This document shows, piece after piece, positions 17,945 to 26,842 of a DNA stretch of 64,000 bases. The translations under genes and the position numbers were made by a program. Location: positions 1 through 64,000 of the forward strand of contig CAXUHG010000012.1 of the NCBI GenBank assembly GCA_964250805.1, given 5' to 3'. The stretch is from JBBQVS01 sp964250805. Lineage in GTDB: Bacteria; Chloroflexota; Ktedonobacteria; Ktedonobacterales; Ktedonobacteraceae. How positions within the stretch are numbered: position 1 is the first letter of the stretch; each line of letters opens with the position of its first letter. The notes beneath the pieces were generated by a model. The model saw nothing but the letters and a program-made list of their open reading frames with translations. It was not told where the DNA came from and searched no databases.

Positions 17945-18964
17945 ATGCTTGACCGCTACTCACGACAAACATTATTTGGACCAATTGGGAAGCAAGGACA
18001 AGAACGCTTGCATGCAGCCTCCGCGACCATTATTGGCTGCGGCGCGTTGGGGACGGTGCTGGCAAACAACCTGTGCCGTGCAGGTGTGGGACGGCTGGTG
18101 ATTGCGGACCGCGACTACGTAGAGACGAGCAATCTGCAACGTCAAATTCTCTTCGATGAAGAGGATGTGACGCGTCACCTGCCCAAAGCAATCGCGGCAA
18201 GCGAAAAGCTGCGTAGAATCAATAGTGATGTGCGCGTCGAGGCCCTGGTAGAAGATATTCACGCCGATGGCATCGAGTCGCTGGTACGAGAAAGCGATAT
18301 TATCCTTGATGCAACCGACAACTTTGAGACGCGCTACCTGCTCAACGATGTCTGCATCAAACAGCATCGCCCCTGGATTTATAGTGGAGTGATTGCCTCC
18401 TATGGCGTTACAATGAACATTCTACCCGAAGACACTCCCTGTCTACGCTGTGTCTTTCCCGAAATGCCGCTCCCTGGCACCACACCCACCTGTGATACAG
18501 CAGGAGTATTGAACGGTATCGTGGGCGCAATTACAGGTATCGCTTCAACCGAGGCATTGAAAATACTGCTGGCGAGCGAAAAGACAAGCCGCTCAATGGT
18601 ATGGATGGACGTATGGGAGAACACGTTCGAGCGCATTGAGCTACCGCGCCAACCTGACTGCCCAACCTGCGGTCAACATTCCTATGAGTTCCTAGACTCG
18701 CTCAGCGGCTCTAGCAGCACCAGCCTATGTGGTCGCAACGCTGTACAGGTGCGAGGCACAGGCAAACGAGGCACGCGCATGGATTTCGCTCTACTTGCGG
18801 AGAGACTTGCACCCGTGAGCGAGGTTCAATTCAATGAATTTTTGTTACGCTGCGTCGTCGATAATTACGAAATCACAGTTTTCCCTGATGCACGTGCAAT
18901 TATCAAGGGGACAGATGACGAGCAGGTCGCGCGTTCTGTCTACACAAGGTATGTGGGAATGTGA
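17945..18964 (+). CDS. ThiF/MoeB/HesA-family adenylyltransferase
   Basis: E1-like enzyme that adenylates the C-terminal Gly of a ubiquitin-like sulfur carrier (thiamine or molybdopterin synthesis, or similar). 339 residues. The nucleotide fold reads ATIIGCGALGTVLANNLCRAG, followed by IADRDYVETSNLQRQ. Zinc ligands are CLRC near residue 166 and CPTC near 239, and PTCDTAGVLNGIVGAITG is family-typical. A C-terminal domain of about 70 residues follows. No rhodanese domain and no sulfur-carrier, thi or moa gene lies nearby, so the partner cannot be named. ATG 17945 with GGGAG upstream is chosen over an ATG at 17915. Confidence 0.93.
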   Translation: MLDRYSRQTLFGPIGKQGQERLHAASATIIGCGALGTVLANNLCRAGVGRLVIADRDYVETSNLQRQILFDEEDVTRHLPKAIAASEKLRRINSDVRVEALVEDIHADGIESLVRESDIILDATDNFETRYLLNDVCIKQHRPWIYSGVIASYGVTMNILPEDTPCLRCVFPEMPLPGTTPTCDTAGVLNGIVGAITGIASTEALKILLASEKTSRSMVWMDVWENTFERIELPRQPDCPTCGQHSYEFLDSLSGSSSTSLCGRNAVQVRGTGKRGTRMDFALLAERLAPVSEVQFNEFLLRCVVDNYEITVFPDARAIIKGTDDEQVARSVYTRYVGM

Positions 18965-19005
18965 TGGCGTTTTGTATTACATCTGGAATGATTGAGGTAT
19001 GGAAC

Positions 19006-19134
19006 AGAGTACGGGTCTGATTTCATCACACCCTCGTCCCCATCGACAACGTTCACAGGGGTTGAGGAATAGAATCAATGGATGGGGGGCGGAATCGCTT
19101 GCTACGAGGTGTGATGAAATCAGACCCGTACTCT
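19006..19134. repeat. GGGTCTGATTT palindrome (GGGACC-family relative)
   Basis: Perfect 27-base arms (19006-19032 and 19108-19134) starting AGAGTACGGGTCTGATTTC, around a 75-base centre. The arm core GGGTCTGATTTCATCACACC parallels the family arm. It lies in the 410-base gap before metG; the remainder of that gap holds the promoter below and no convincing gene. Confidence 0.9.
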
Positions 19135-19225
19135 ATTTTCCACATCCTCAGAGCGAAACATGGGAACGAGAGGAATAGTAAGCATATTCAACAGGCGCGA
19201 GGGCGTAATGAATTATTGCCCCTAC

Positions 19226-19254
19226 TTGCTCATGTTGTGCCTTGTTGTTATAAT
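19226..19254 (+). promoter_or_regulatory. Probable metG promoter
   Basis: TTGCTC (19226-19231), 17-base spacer, TATAAT (19249-19254). It would give a leader of about 115 bases before metG. I looked for a T-box antiterminator in this leader and saw none. Confidence 0.6.
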
Positions 19255-19374
19255 AGCTCCATGTTCGCCTCGACTCGACTTAATGGAGTGTTGGTGAGGG
19301 AACGTGCTACGAAGGTCGAACAGCCTCCAACGCAACAACACCACCCTTGTTTGGTAAGGGAGATATCATAAAAA

Positions 19375-21042
19375 ATGAATGAACATATACTTGTCTGCGT
19401 CGCATGGCCTTACGCCAAAAGTCCTACTCATGTGGGGCAGATTGTTGGTGCGTACCTGCCAGCCGACACGTTCGCACGCTATCACCGCATGGCTGGCAAC
19501 TCGGTTCTGATGGTTTCCGGTAGCGACGAACACGGCACACCAATTCTGATTGACGCCGAACGCGAGGGCATTTCACCTCGTGACTTTATCGCTCGCTTCC
19601 ACAAACAGATTCTCGATGTGTGGGAACGCCTCGGCATGTCGTGGGACTTGTACACAGAGACAGGCACAGAAAATCATTATCGCATCACACAAGATTTCTT
19701 CTTGAAGCTCTACGAAAAAGGCTATATCTTCAAGGATACAATGCAGTCGCCCTATTGCCCGACCGACCGTCGCTTCTTGCCCGACCGCTACATTGAGGGT
19801 ACCTGCCCCAACTGTGGCTACCCATCGGCACGCGGCGATCAATGCGACAACTGCGGGCATACGCTTGATCCTGTCGATCTTATCAATCCTATCTGCCGTT
19901 TGTGTGGCAGCAAAGATAGCACATTAGAGATACGACCGACCGAACACTTTTTCCTGGACTTGCCCAAGTTGCAAGAGCCGCTAACCGAGTGGCTTTCACA
20001 GGAGAAAGATCATTGGCGTCACAACACGCTCGGCTTCGCCATGAACTGGCTGAAAGAGGGGCTACGTGCGCGTGCAATCACACGCGACCTCGACTGGGGT
20101 GTACCGATTCCGCTGCCAGGATATGAGAATAAGCGTATCTACGTCTGGTTCGATGCGGTGATTGGCTACTTGTCGGCTTCAGTGGAGTGGGCAAAGTTGC
20201 AGGGTACACCTGAGGCATGGGAAGACTGGTGGATTCCTGGTAGAGTTGAGCCGCCTGTGAAGTCTTACTACTTTATTGGCAAAGACAATATTCCGTTCCA
20301 CGCCATTATCTGGCCCGCCATGCTCATTGGCTATGGAGACCGCAACCTACCCTACGATGTGCCCGCCAACGAATTTATGACGATGAGCGGTGCCAAAGCA
20401 TCGAGTAGTCGTGGCAATGCTATCTGGACGCCCGACGTGCTAGACCACTATAGTGCTGATGCGCTACGCTACTATCTCTCGGCGACGGCACCAGAGGGGC
20501 GCGATACCGACTTCACCTACGATGAATTGATACGCCGCAACAACGACGAACTGGTCGCAACCTATGGGAACGCTGTTCATCGCACGCTAACCTTCTTACA
20601 GAGCAAGTTCGGCGGCGTCGTACCAGAGCCAGAAGCGTTGCGTGAGGCGGACCGCGAAATTCTGGCTGAGGTCGAGCGCGGTTTTGGTCTTGTTGGTCAC
20701 AACATCGCCCTCTGTCACATGAAGGATGGTCTGAGCGCGGCAATGGCTGTTGCGCGTGCCGCCAACCGCTACCTCGATGAGCAGGCACCTTGGAGACAGA
20801 TTAAGGTTGACCGCGAGGCCGCTGGCACCTCAATCTACGTCATGCTGCAAGTCATTAGTGGTCTGCATACCATGCTTAGCCCGTACCTACCCTTCTCATC
20901 GCAAAAACTGCATGAGTACCTCGGCTTCGAGGGCGAGGCCAGCCGTATGTTCTGGCGTCTCGAACAAGTACCTGCGGGTGCAACGCTACCCACACCGGCT
21001 CCGTTATTCCCGACGCTTGACGGGGTTACTGTAGGGGCCTGA
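19375..21042 (+). CDS. metG: Methionyl-tRNA synthetase
   Basis: 555-residue class I synthetase charging tRNA-Met. The catalytic domain is clear: ADTFARYHRMAGNSVLMVSG, SDEHGTP, zinc-knuckle Cys pairs C144/C147, C157/C160 and C174/C177, YVWFDAVIGYLSAS and GKDNIPFHAIIWPA. Both ATP motifs deviate: HIGH is HVGQ (H19-Q22) and KMSKS is KASSS (K341-S345). KFSSS-type variants occur in other MetRS, but HVGQ is unusual. The tRNA-binding EMAP domain is absent, as in many short MetRS. The last codons and TGA stop lie within the palindrome at 21030. No second metG is in the window. Confidence 0.95.
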   Translation: MNEHILVCVAWPYAKSPTHVGQIVGAYLPADTFARYHRMAGNSVLMVSGSDEHGTPILIDAEREGISPRDFIARFHKQILDVWERLGMSWDLYTETGTENHYRITQDFFLKLYEKGYIFKDTMQSPYCPTDRRFLPDRYIEGTCPNCGYPSARGDQCDNCGHTLDPVDLINPICRLCGSKDSTLEIRPTEHFFLDLPKLQEPLTEWLSQEKDHWRHNTLGFAMNWLKEGLRARAITRDLDWGVPIPLPGYENKRIYVWFDAVIGYLSASVEWAKLQGTPEAWEDWWIPGRVEPPVKSYYFIGKDNIPFHAIIWPAMLIGYGDRNLPYDVPANEFMTMSGAKASSSRGNAIWTPDVLDHYSADALRYYLSATAPEGRDTDFTYDELIRRNNDELVATYGNAVHRTLTFLQSKFGGVVPEPEALREADREILAEVERGFGLVGHNIALCHMKDGLSAAMAVARAANRYLDEQAPWRQIKVDREAAGTSIYVMLQVISGLHTMLSPYLPFSSQKLHEYLGFEGEASRMFWRLEQVPAGATLPTPAPLFPTLDGVTVGA

Positions 21043-21146
21043 TTTATCACGCCCGGGGGGTGGGGCGGGGGCACACGTCACCAGAGAGAATCATTGCCCA
21101 CGCGTTCCCCTCCCAACCCCAGGGCGTGATAAATCAGGCACCTACA
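21030..21146. repeat. GGGACC-family palindrome, long G-rich subtype
   Basis: 25-base arms (21030-21054, 21122-21146; one mismatch) starting TGTAGGGGCCTGATTTATC. The centre holds GGCACACGTCACCAG...CCCACGCGTTCCCC, shared with the copies at 25722 and 31130. The left arm encodes the final residues and stop of MetRS. Confidence 0.93.
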
Positions 21147-21199
21147 GGGATTCCATTTCGTTGTTATATAAAAATTGTTCCAGTAGGAGGAGTCCATCG

Positions 21200-24100
21200 T
21201 TGGCGACAGCGCAAGAAACCTTTGGTGTCACCGTTATTACGCCATTACAGGTAAACATTGGCGGCAAGACACTCTCGTATGCTGAATATCTTGCGCTTCC
21301 TGCAACGCAAAGGTCTAACGATGAAGCGGATGTGGTAGACAGCCGCTTTACACAAAAGTTGTTGGAGTGGCTCGGTTTTGGCGAGGGCGATATTATTTAC
21401 AATCGGTCCACTCCTGGGCGTCCCGAAGACAAGCCAGACTTCGTTATCAAGATGTTGGGTGCAACAGCGTTCGTGGTCGAAGACAAAAGTACCGACGAGC
21501 ATTTTAATTCAGCCTCGATCAAACAGCTTAGACGCTATACCGTTGGCACCTCTGGCTATTGCCTGTGGACAAACGCACGCTCAATCACAGGCTTACGCTT
21601 TGACGCGAATGGACAACCGCAAATACTGGTTGAGGTGCGTATCGATGATATTTTTGGGGCACAACCAGCATTCTCGAACCAGGAAGCAAATATAGAGCTA
21701 TTGCGCCTGCTTTTCCGCAAACAGCGCTTCACGGATGTCTCCAACCTTATTGCCACGATTGCTATTGATGAGGGCACATGGCGAGAACAAGCTAAGTCTC
21801 TTACTCATGATGCCTCTTTACAGACATTTATTGCTGAAAGTCGTTTTGTTCTCGATCAGCTTGTAACCGCAATCAAAGCGAGGCTAAGCACCGTCTCCAA
21901 CGAACTTGAAGAGGCGAAAAACGATTTTCGTTCGAGCCAACAACGCTATGCAACTATCACCACTGATCTTCTTAATAGACTAAAAGGCGGTGGTGCCGTT
22001 AAGGTCGATGAGATAACAAGACTTGAAACCAAATTATGCGACCTCGAAGCAAACATTGCTGATATCAATATAGCCTCCATTGAACAACTCAAGCCAGCTA
22101 TGACTGCCGCCTCACTTCCTCTCTGGACAACATTTATTCAAGAAATAAATGCTGTTATATCAACATTGCGCGAACGTGACCTAGCGCGGAGCGAGTCGAG
22201 ACGCATTCATGCTGCCTATCTGGTATGGCTCGAACGCTACAAATATATAGAAGGTGAAGATAGAGGCAATGACGTTGCTATAGAAATGCAGCGACAAAAT
22301 GCCTTCGCGGAACAGGTGAGTTATGTCTTCTTCGTGCGCCTACTGCTCGCTCGCGTCCTCGAAGATAAAGGTATCATGCCGCGTATCGTATCAGATGGTG
22401 GCTTCAGAAACTGGTTTGATTTCTTGAGAAGTTCGGCAATAGATAGCATTGACGAAATTCGCGGCGAATCGTTCCTCCCACTTGTCTACCGACGCGTGGC
22501 AAACTTCTATCGGCACTTCTTTCAGCAGCCCGTCTTCGATTGGTTTCTCCCCGATGATTATTTGTTGGCACTGGTCTTGCATCGACTCAATCAGTACAAC
22601 TTCAAAGATGTGACCAGTGATCTGCTTGGCTTCACCTACGAAGCTTTTATCGAGCGTACCGCACGTAACCAGAAAGGCCACTTCTTGACGCCGCCTGCTA
22701 TCGTCGAATTCATGCTTGACCGAGCCGAATATAACAACGCTGCAATTATTGGTGAAAGCCTGATAGATACTGCATGTGGCTCTGGCAGTTTTCTTGTTCA
22801 TGCCGCGCGACGACTAAAACAGGTTCTTGCCTCGGCAATGAGTACGCAAGACTCGCTCGAACGCTCAAGGGTGTTTATTGAGCAGGTGCAGAGTAAGCTG
22901 GTTGGACTAGAAATCAATCCCTTCTCATGCTACCTTGCGGAACTCAATTTGTTCATTCAGGTACTCGACGATCTCGCTTTGCTGTGGAGCAATGGTGAAC
23001 GTCCAAACATAGACCGTTTCGCAATCTACAACACGAACAGTTTAGAGATGCCCCAGGCGGTGCTTAATTCGAGCGAGCAGAATACAGCTATAGCCTTCAC
23101 AGACGATGCAGCGGCACTTGATGAAGCCGCCGCTATAAAAGCACAACATAACAGCTTTGGCTACGTGATTTGCAATCCGCCCTATCTGAATCGAGGCATC
23201 ATTTTAGGGGCCAAAAGCTACGGCGACTTTCCCTTCTATAGAGATGTTGTCAAAGGCGACGAAAACTTTTATCTGCTCTTCCTACGCCTTGCCGCGTACT
23301 ACATTGCCCCAAGAGGGACGATCTGTTTTATTTGCCCACTCAACCTCTTTGGCGATGAATCCACCATGCGAGCGCGTGAAATGTTCAGCAGAACAGAGTG
23401 GAGTATTCCCTCTATTACGCGCTTCTATGTACGTGATGTACTTTTCCCTGGCGTCTTACAGGGTGTATGCGTCATACGCATTGACAACCAACCGTCTACA
23501 CTCTCCGACATGTTGGAGGTACGTGGTGGTCGCTCTATCGCGGAAGCTACTGAGAATGCAACACAGGTACTGCGCACTCAAGTTCTTTCCAACTATCCCG
23601 CCAGGACAACATGGAGCAAACCCTGGCTGGTCAACGCCGATAGAGATACTTACGCGCTATGGGAATTTATACGCAACCAGTCCAATCAAGACTTAGCAGA
23701 TTTGTTGCGCGATAAAATGGAAGTCGGCAAGGGCGATGTACGGTCTACGTGGGCTAAACCTATGCTTATTTCAAGACCGGACTCAAAAAGTCTACCTCTT
23801 ACCAAAGGAAAGTATGTTACTGATTGGGGAAACTGGTTAGAGAGCGCATACCTGAATCCATACGTAACTCTATCTAGTTCTATCAAAGATTATACAGGTA
23901 GCCGATGGGTACAGAAGCAACTTCAAAGAATTGTAAATCTGCCTGAAAAAGAGATTGTAATATTTCTGAAAGAAGTTTCTGGATTAGAGATGCAGCGGCC
24001 TATACGTGGCACCATTGTTCAAAGAGATAAACAGCATCCCGTGGTCGCTGACGAAACGCTTCTTGTCATGTACACCTTGAGTGATGAGTACACAGATTTG

Positions 24101-24754
24101 GCGTATGCTGTCTTTGGGTTGCTCACTAGTTCGCTCTATAATTTTCTGTTCAGCCTCTTCTCGACAAACGCACATGCGAATTTCAAAGAGATACTTCGTC
24201 TGCCTGTACCACTGTGGTCTATAGAACGCGAACGGCAACTGGCGACCGCAACACGCGCGACGCTTGCGGTCTATGCAGAACTCCACAACCACGAAAAGCT
24301 CTATGGCTCAGACTCGACAAAACAGGTCTCAGTCAACGATGTGTTGCTTGTATCAAAACTTCCAACTCTGCGTTTTGAAGAGTTAGTATTGCGTGGCGAC
24401 ATTGGCATGAAAAGTACGACAAACCTCTCGTTAGAGATAATGCTACAAAGAGGCTTGCTTACGTTCGACACAAAACTCGGTCCTGAGCTTATACAGGGTC
24501 TTGAACGCATTCTACGCGCGAACGGAACCTTGACCTATACAAAAGGCGGCAAAGACATACGCTTCCCCAATATAAAAGTTCTGCCTGCATTCCTGGCACA
24601 ACTACAAGCTGTAGAACAGGAACGGCAAGCAAAGATAGCAGCAACATCCGCAAGCCAGAAAGTTGTAGATGATGTTGTACTCGATGCTTACAGTATTACA
24701 ATACCAGCTTGGCGTGACACTATCCGAAAAGGTGTGCCGTGGGGGGGGAAATAA
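21200..24754 (+). CDS. Type IIG-like restriction-modification protein
   Basis: A fused DNA-modification enzyme of 1184 residues. The N-terminal region has a PD-(D/E)XK-like site: D80 in KPDFVI, then E94 and K96 in VVEDKS. A helical, coiled-coil-like stretch follows (about residues 200-330), then an N6-adenine methylase with motif I DTACGSGSFL near 522 and catalytic NPPY near 657, and a C-terminal region that should carry target recognition. This order is typical of Eco57I-like Type IIG enzymes. Start is TTG 21200, with a perfect AGGAGGAG eight bases upstream; an ATG at 21161 lacks one. No separate S or R gene is nearby. The last codons fall at the edge of doubtful G-rich sequence, so the C-terminus may be wrong. 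Confidence 0.88.
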   Translation: MATAQETFGVTVITPLQVNIGGKTLSYAEYLALPATQRSNDEADVVDSRFTQKLLEWLGFGEGDIIYNRSTPGRPEDKPDFVIKMLGATAFVVEDKSTDEHFNSASIKQLRRYTVGTSGYCLWTNARSITGLRFDANGQPQILVEVRIDDIFGAQPAFSNQEANIELLRLLFRKQRFTDVSNLIATIAIDEGTWREQAKSLTHDASLQTFIAESRFVLDQLVTAIKARLSTVSNELEEAKNDFRSSQQRYATITTDLLNRLKGGGAVKVDEITRLETKLCDLEANIADINIASIEQLKPAMTAASLPLWTTFIQEINAVISTLRERDLARSESRRIHAAYLVWLERYKYIEGEDRGNDVAIEMQRQNAFAEQVSYVFFVRLLLARVLEDKGIMPRIVSDGGFRNWFDFLRSSAIDSIDEIRGESFLPLVYRRVANFYRHFFQQPVFDWFLPDDYLLALVLHRLNQYNFKDVTSDLLGFTYEAFIERTARNQKGHFLTPPAIVEFMLDRAEYNNAAIIGESLIDTACGSGSFLVHAARRLKQVLASAMSTQDSLERSRVFIEQVQSKLVGLEINPFSCYLAELNLFIQVLDDLALLWSNGERPNIDRFAIYNTNSLEMPQAVLNSSEQNTAIAFTDDAAALDEAAAIKAQHNSFGYVICNPPYLNRGIILGAKSYGDFPFYRDVVKGDENFYLLFLRLAAYYIAPRGTICFICPLNLFGDESTMRAREMFSRTEWSIPSITRFYVRDVLFPGVLQGVCVIRIDNQPSTLSDMLEVRGGRSIAEATENATQVLRTQVLSNYPARTTWSKPWLVNADRDTYALWEFIRNQSNQDLADLLRDKMEVGKGDVRSTWAKPMLISRPDSKSLPLTKGKYVTDWGNWLESAYLNPYVTLSSSIKDYTGSRWVQKQLQRIVNLPEKEIVIFLKEVSGLEMQRPIRGTIVQRDKQHPVVADETLLVMYTLSDEYTDLAYAVFGLLTSSLYNFLFSLFSTNAHANFKEILRLPVPLWSIERERQLATATRATLAVYAELHNHEKLYGSDSTKQVSVNDVLLVSKLPTLRFEELVLRGDIGMKSTTNLSLEIMLQRGLLTFDTKLGPELIQGLERILRANGTLTYTKGGKDIRFPNIKVLPAFLAQLQAVEQERQAKIAATSASQKVVDDVVLDAYSITIPAWRDTIRKGVPWGGK

Positions 24755-24943
24755 AGGACAAGGGGCCGCGGGGTGGGGGGGTGCGGGGGGTGAAGCTCGG
24801 GGGGGGTGGTGGAGCGGGTCGCGCAGGTGCTCCGCGTACTCCGCCGCCCGCGACTCGGAGGAGGGGGCCGTCACCCCGGCGACGCCGCGGTTGACCCGCA
24901 CGGTGGCGGTGAGCAGCAGCGCCACGCGCTGGAGGTCCAGCCG
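24755..24943. other. GC-rich segment of doubtful origin before gap
   Basis: Very GC-rich sequence with runs of G, unlike anything else here. On the minus strand it reads as fragments resembling high-GC actinobacterial coding sequence (RLDLQRVALLLTATVRVNRG). It ends at ten N. It may be a mis-joined or contaminating fill. The remaining bases to 25071 hold no gene. Confidence 0.6.
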
Positions 24944-24953
24944 NNNNNNNNNN
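24944..24953. other. Assembly gap (10 N)
   Basis: Ten N between the GC-rich segment and ordinary sequence. Confidence 1.
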
Positions 24954-25071
24954 TTCAAATAACCCATAATGGTGGGGGTTGTTAAATAAATAACCCCACA
25001 TCCCGCCGGCTTTGCCGTCGTCATGTCCGTTAATTTCTTGCCCCTGTTATGAATCGCTACGACGATTGCGA

Positions 25072-25677
25072 CTAAATCAGACGTTTGCCCATATGTATTG
25101 CTACCTCGTGTTCTACAGGACCGGGGGGATAGAAGTGCTGGTTGATGCTCCATATTTCTAGCCCGTTGCGGAGGTAGAACTGAATTGCGGGGTAGTTGAC
25201 GTTCTGCGTCTCTAGCACAATAGCCCAGCAACCACGCTTACGTGCCCAATCGGAGGCACAATTGAGGAGTAGTGAGCCGATTCCATAGCGACGGAACTGA
25301 TGCCCAACAATCAGGTCTTCGACACGCACCACCGAACGCCACTCCTCGACATGCAAGAGAATGGCACCTGCCATCTCACCCGCTACGAAAGCGACATAGC
25401 CACCTTCACAGTTGCGTAGTTTTGCCTCCACGTCAGCTACCGTGTTTTCTTGTTCACGATAGTTTTTATACAGAGGTGGGTCAACGGGCGTTTCGAGCAG
25501 TTCAAAGGCGAAGGCTAATTTTTCATTGTCCTCGTTTTGCGCATCCATCAAGAGCCTATTCCGCACACATAACGTGTAGATACGGTCTGTCTCGAAGTTA
25601 TAGTCGATAGCGTACAGTGCTGGAGCATCGTTGCTCTGTAGAGACCGCACATCAATGTGAGGCGTTTCTTCCTGCAT
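25072..25677 (-). CDS. GNAT-family N-acetyltransferase
   Basis: 201-residue acyl-CoA-dependent acetyltransferase. Motif A with the acetyl-CoA P-loop is QFRRYGIGSLLLNCASDWARK (split here as QFRRYGIGS and LLLNCASDWARK), preceded by the beta strand VRVEDLIVGH and followed by VLETQNVNYPAIQFYLRNGLEI. The N-terminal 40 residues recall streptothricin-acetyltransferase-like GNATs, but the substrate cannot be inferred. ATG 25677 has AGGGAT upstream. A palindromic element separates it from the ROK gene's 3' end on its upstream side. Confidence 0.9.
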   Translation of the reverse strand: MQEETPHIDVRSLQSNDAPALYAIDYNFETDRIYTLCVRNRLLMDAQNEDNEKLAFAFELLETPVDPPLYKNYREQENTVADVEAKLRNCEGGYVAFVAGEMAGAILLHVEEWRSVVRVEDLIVGHQFRRYGIGSLLLNCASDWARKRGCWAIVLETQNVNYPAIQFYLRNGLEIWSINQHFYPPGPVEHEVAIHMGKRLI

Positions 25678-25721
25678 AGAGCGTATCCCTTTCCCAAATC
25701 ATTCTTCCAATATCTGAGATG

Positions 25722-25835
25722 GTAGGGACCGATTTATCGCGTCTAGGGGGTGAAGCGGTGGGGCACACGTCTCCACGACGAATCGTTGCCCACCGTTACC
25801 CCACCCCGCCGAGGACGCGATAAATCGGTCCCTAC
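25722..25835. repeat. GGGACC-family palindrome, long G-rich subtype
   Basis: Perfect 22-base arms (25722-25743, 25814-25835), GTAGGGACCGATTTATCGCG plus TC. The centre has GGGCACACGTCTCC and GCCCACCGTTACCCC, matching the copies at 21030 and 31130. It ends at the stop codon of the ROK gene. Confidence 0.95.
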
Positions 25836-26833
25836 TAGAATTGATATCCCGTCACCATTGCGCCAAGGCAGGCAGCACCGACAACACCGGAGAAGTCGCC
25901 CAGCTTCGCTCTGAGAATAGGGGTAGCCTTTGCGGGGGCGGTAAGGGCAACGGTTCGCGCGCGATGCACAGCGGTTTCGTAGAGCAGGTCGATGGCCTCG
26001 ATGACGCCTCCACCGAGAACGACTGCATCAGGATTGTAAAAATTGAGAACAGAGGCGATGCCATAACCGAGGTAGTTGGCGGCTTCTATGATCATTTCGA
26101 TAACAAGCTCGTCCTTCTGCTGAATGGCATGAGCGAGAATACCTGAGCGGATGATGGTCTCGCCTTCTTTCAATTGCTTCAGTGCATCATCAGTAAGAAC
26201 TGAGGCGCGTCCATGATGAATCTCCGCCATAATCGACTTTGTGATGGCGGTACGCGAGGCATAGGCTTCCAGGCAGCCGCGACTCCCACAGCCACAGATA
26301 CGTCCATCGGCGACCAGCGTCATATGGCCTACCTCGCCAGCGGTTCCTGATAGACCAGTATACAGTTTGCCGTTCTGCACAATGCCAGAGCCGATACCGG
26401 TGCCGATAAACATACAAACAAAGTTGTTGTAGCCCTTGCCTGCACCATAGAGATACTCGCCCTGGGCGGCGACCTCGACATCATTGCCTACATAGACAGG
26501 CTTGCTAAAATGGGTGCCGAGAATAGAGCCAAGCTGCATATCGTGTACACCAAGATTGGGTGCATCGACCACCACACCATTTTTGCGGTCAATCTGTCCA
26601 GCGGCACCCACGCCAATTGCGATAATTTCTGTTCCCGCTGGCAGGTTGGCGTCGGTAATCGCGGTAGTCGCAAGCTCAATCGTGCGTTGCGACACAAAGT
26701 CTTGTCCACGCTCGGCACGCGTGCGTTTGCGAGCGGAGGCGATAACCTCGCCGGAGGTTATATCAATAACTGCCGCGAGTGTTTTGGTTCCGCCAAGGTC
26801 GATACCCAGTGCATAGGTCTTTGATTTGGACAT
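25835..26833 (-). CDS. ROK-family sugar kinase, probably glucokinase
   Basis: 332-residue ROK protein. The ATP-binding start LGIDLGGTKTLAAVID, sugar-binding segment VGNDVEVAAQGEY, IGTGIGSGIV and the ROK zinc motif CGCGSRGCLEAYAS are intact. No N-terminal HTH, so it is an enzyme and not a Xyl repressor-type regulator; phosphorylation of glucose is the commonest activity but other hexoses are possible. ATG 26833 has GAGGAAAA upstream. It is the last gene of a minus-strand run that begins with tsaE. Confidence 0.92.
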   Translation of the reverse strand: MSKSKTYALGIDLGGTKTLAAVIDITSGEVIASARKRTRAERGQDFVSQRTIELATTAITDANLPAGTEIIAIGVGAAGQIDRKNGVVVDAPNLGVHDMQLGSILGTHFSKPVYVGNDVEVAAQGEYLYGAGKGYNNFVCMFIGTGIGSGIVQNGKLYTGLSGTAGEVGHMTLVADGRICGCGSRGCLEAYASRTAITKSIMAEIHHGRASVLTDDALKQLKEGETIIRSGILAHAIQQKDELVIEMIIEAANYLGYGIASVLNFYNPDAVVLGGGVIEAIDLLYETAVHRARTVALTAPAKATPILRAKLGDFSGVVGAACLGAMVTGYQF

Positions 26834-26842
26834 GTGTTTTCC

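Noticed and set aside
19078..19371. 97-codon frame just upstream of metG
   Set aside because: Begins inside the palindrome at 19006, overlaps the likely promoter and has no ribosome site.
19255..19374. T-box riboswitch in the metG leader
   Set aside because: No T-box antiterminator core (TGGnACCGCG type) and no terminator before the start.
24602..25231. Minus-strand frame across the gap at 24944
   Set aside because: Crosses ten N and GC-rich doubtful sequence and overlaps two real genes.
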